From Smittium mucronatum (lineage: Eukaryota; Kickxellomycota; Harpellomycetes; Harpellales; Legeriomycetaceae), in contig LSSL01006151.1 in the NCBI GenBank assembly GCA_001953115.1, positions 1-11,141 on the forward strand: a stretch of 11,141 nucleotides of DNA, given 5' to 3'. Position 1 is the stretch's first letter, and each line of letters opens with the position of its first letter. The translations under genes were made by a program, and so were the position numbers. Under the pieces are notes generated by a model. It worked only from the letters and a program-made list of their open reading frames with translations. It had not been told where the DNA came from and ran no database searches. Below, in pieces: positions 9,610-11,141 of the stretch.

Positions 9610-10225
9610 TAGATGTAATTAAAATCTTAGTATTTTTTGAAAATGGAAGTTGTATTTTCGATTTTGAGATCTAGTTCAGCTTAAGATTGGATTATGGGAA
9701 TAAAATATTGAAATTTAGAATTGGAAAAATATTATTTTATTATGAGTTAATAAAATATTTAAAAAAATACATACCATTTTTTTGATTAAACACAGTTTCT
9801 TTTAGAAAAATACATGTTCCAAAAAATATTATATTATTACTTTTGGTTTTCTTATTGAATATACATGGAGAAATCATAAATTTTAATAAAGCTAATTACA
9901 AAACCTAACAACTCCAATTATTAATTTATCATCTAATTTTTTTTTATATTATAAAACTTTTACAATGAAATTTCTGAAAAAATAGCCCCAAATAAAAAAC
10001 GCGAATTAAACTTGGAAAATTTGACAGAAGATGAAAAATGAGTAAATAAAATCAAAATAAGTTAATAATTTTTTTATTGGTGTATAAAATTAAATATTTA
10101 GATTATATTTTTAATAATTAGAGCAAAAAATTACTAAAATAGGAAATTCGAATTTGATAAAAAGTGAATACATCTTATAAAAATTACATGTTTTATGGAT
10201 ATATTTTGTTAACACATATTACTAA
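9610..10225 (+). repeat. Array monomer 9, cut off at the inversion
   Basis: CTAGAT at 9609 is a weak start mark. TTAGAAAAATA at 9802-9812, with TGTTCC at 9815-9820 and a following ATTATATTATTA block, matches TTAGAAAAATA at 7463 with GTGCTC and ATATATAATA in monomer 7 (two periods of about 1170). Forward-strand similarity stops about 616 bp into the monomer, where the sequence turns into its own reverse complement. This stretch is also the left arm of the palindrome. Confidence 0.6.
9650..10225 (+). repeat. Left arm of large imperfect inverted repeat
   Basis: Reverse complement of the segment to the right of 10226. Paired positions are TTAGAGCAA 10118 with 10334, GTGTAT 10080 with 10372, AAATTCGAATT 10144 with 10306, GAATT 10003 with 10450, AATAAAAA 9991 with 10460, ATGAAA 9965 with 10497, TCTGAA 9973 with 10486 and CTYCAATTA 9912 with 10548. 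Each pair sums to 20450-20463. Further out the sum drifts to about 20412-20420 (9759 with 10661, 9659 with 10753, 9682 with 10730), as expected from a few indels. Arms are imperfect, perhaps 60-70% identical by eye. Confidence 0.8.
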
Positions 10226-10226
10226 A

Positions 10227-10802
10227 ATTACCATAAACTTAAATTCGGAAATGATATAGGCTTTTAATTTTTCCAAAATTAATTTGCTTTTTTCGAATTC
10301 GAATTTTTTTTGTTTTGGTAATATATTGCTCTAAGTATCATTAGTTTTGACTATTCTTTTAATTTGATACACTAAATTTTTTTTCTCTCACTTATCTTTA
10401 ATAATTTTTAGGTTATTTTCCTATTTTTCTCACTTTACATAATTAAATTCACTTTTTATTAAATTTTGTATTTAAAAATATTCAGATTGATTTTCATATG
10501 TACGCTTTAAAACGAAAACGAAAATACTTGAATTTAATTTAATTGAAGATTTTCTCATTAATATTATACAAAATATAATCATTATTGGATAAATTTCTAA
10601 ACACTTTTGATTTAATTAATTAATTAATTAATTATAGTTTATAAATTTGCGATTTTTTTAATCTATATAATACTAATATCTGCATAAAATACCCTGATTA
10701 TCATATCACTCTGCATGCTTCAAATACTTATTGTAGAAATCGGATTAAAATCGCATTTAAATATGAAATTCGAAATTCGGGATTAATTTTTTTTCAAACT
10801 TA
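10227..10802 (-). repeat. Right arm of inverted repeat (reversed monomer)
   Basis: Mirror image of 9650-10225 about a centre at 10226, with no detectable spacer. Its reverse complement carries the same landmarks in the same order as monomer 9, so it reads as an array monomer in the opposite orientation. The perfect 12-bp palindrome TTCGAATTCGAA at 10292-10303 and a TTAA run at 10612-10635 lie within it. No gene is seen. Confidence 0.72.
10612..10635. repeat. TTAA tetranucleotide run
   Basis: Five TTAA units plus TTAT. It lies in the right palindrome arm, where pairing with the left arm shifts by about 40 bp. Local expansion here may account for part of that shift. Confidence 0.9.
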
Positions 10803-11141
10803 GATCAAACTAATAATTTTTTTTTTTTCAATTTTTTTTTACAGATATTAAATAATAGTAAAAATAAATATAATTTTTTTATTTGATAAGAGCAAAATTT
10901 TCCAATTTTATTAGATTTTCCAAATTTAAGTGATTACTGTTGAAAAATTCAGTTGGCTTTTTTAGAGGGATATTATAATAAATATTTTATTAGCTAAAGA
11001 TATTAAAAATAAATTGAACTAAGAATAAACTATTTCTAATATTTCCAAAAACGAATATATTGCACACTTATTAAAATTTATAGAAATATTATCCAAATAA
11101 AATCTATAAAAAAACTTCAACTAATTTATTTTAGAATATAA
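10803..11141 (-). repeat. Possible further reversed array sequence
   Basis: A/T-rich, no gene seen. TTGAACTA at 11014-11021 pairs with TAGTTCAA at 9386-9393, a sum of 20407 that agrees with the palindrome. A second candidate pair (9328 with 10973) conflicts in order, so the continuation of the arm beyond 10800 is uncertain. Confidence 0.35.

Larger units (their letters stand above)
1..10225 (+). repeat. Diverged tandem array, ~1.14 kb monomer
   Basis: Head-to-tail array of roughly 1.14 kb monomers, heavily diverged, with only islands of near identity. Landmarks recur at one period. CTATAAATTCAAAT is at 5791-5804 and 6924-6937 (offset 1133). GGTCAA is at 5767 and 6898 (1131), TTTAAGAT at 5818 and 6951 (1133), and AACARAAATAAATC at 5834 and 6968 (1134). 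AACAGAAATAAAT is at 6849 and 7994 (1145). TTAGAAAAA is at 7328 and 8468 (1140). Three-period pairs are GAAAAAAAATCAAC at 2936 and 6367, CTAG at 3395 and 6820, and GCTC at 4058 and 7478. No reading frame is shared by the copies, so this looks like satellite-type non-coding DNA rather than a gene family. That reading is inference; the periodic landmarks are seen directly. Confidence 0.78.

Overview
I find no gene in this window that I can defend. The sequence is very AT-rich (G+C about one fifth by eye) and stop codons are dense in all six frames. The longest open stretch is about 100 codons and comes from biased base composition. I recognise no tRNA, rRNA, CRISPR array, insertion sequence or bacterial operon. 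Long T tracts, A/T microsatellites and the repeat structure below fit non-coding DNA of an AT-rich eukaryote, such as heterochromatin or pericentromeric DNA. The species cannot be named from the sequence, and an extremely degraded AT-rich bacterial genome cannot be formally excluded.

The main structure appears to be an old, strongly diverged tandem array with a monomer of about 1.14 kb, covering essentially the whole window. I set the phase at a short block best preserved as TAAAYGTTAYATA. Its copies or remnants lie near 508, 1655, 2796, 3922, 5073, 6221, 7345, 8485 and 9610, so monomer lengths are 1124-1151 bp. Other landmarks recur at the same period: CTATAAATTCAAAT at 5791 and 6924 (offset 1133), AACAGAAATAAAT at 6849 and 7994 (1145), GAAAAAAAATCAAC at 2936 and 6367 (3431, three periods), CTAG at 3395 and 6820 (3425, three periods), and TTAGAAAAA at 7328 and 8468 (1140). 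Monomers at 2.8-9.6 kb are best supported. Those left of 2.8 kb rest on fewer anchors.

At about 10226 the array appears to turn round. Sequence on the right is an imperfect reverse complement of sequence on the left. Paired landmarks at 10118/10334, 10080/10372, 9991/10460 and 9912/10548 all sum to about 20452-20460, so the palindrome has almost no net indel over about 640 bp. Weaker pairing continues to about 9650 and 10800.

On this background lie simple repeats, several hairpins, an A9G9 purine block at 2360-2382, and a tract at 3037-3217 that is about 81% pyrimidine over the counted part. All alignments were made by eye in low-complexity DNA. A self dot-plot with a composition-matched shuffle is the decisive test.
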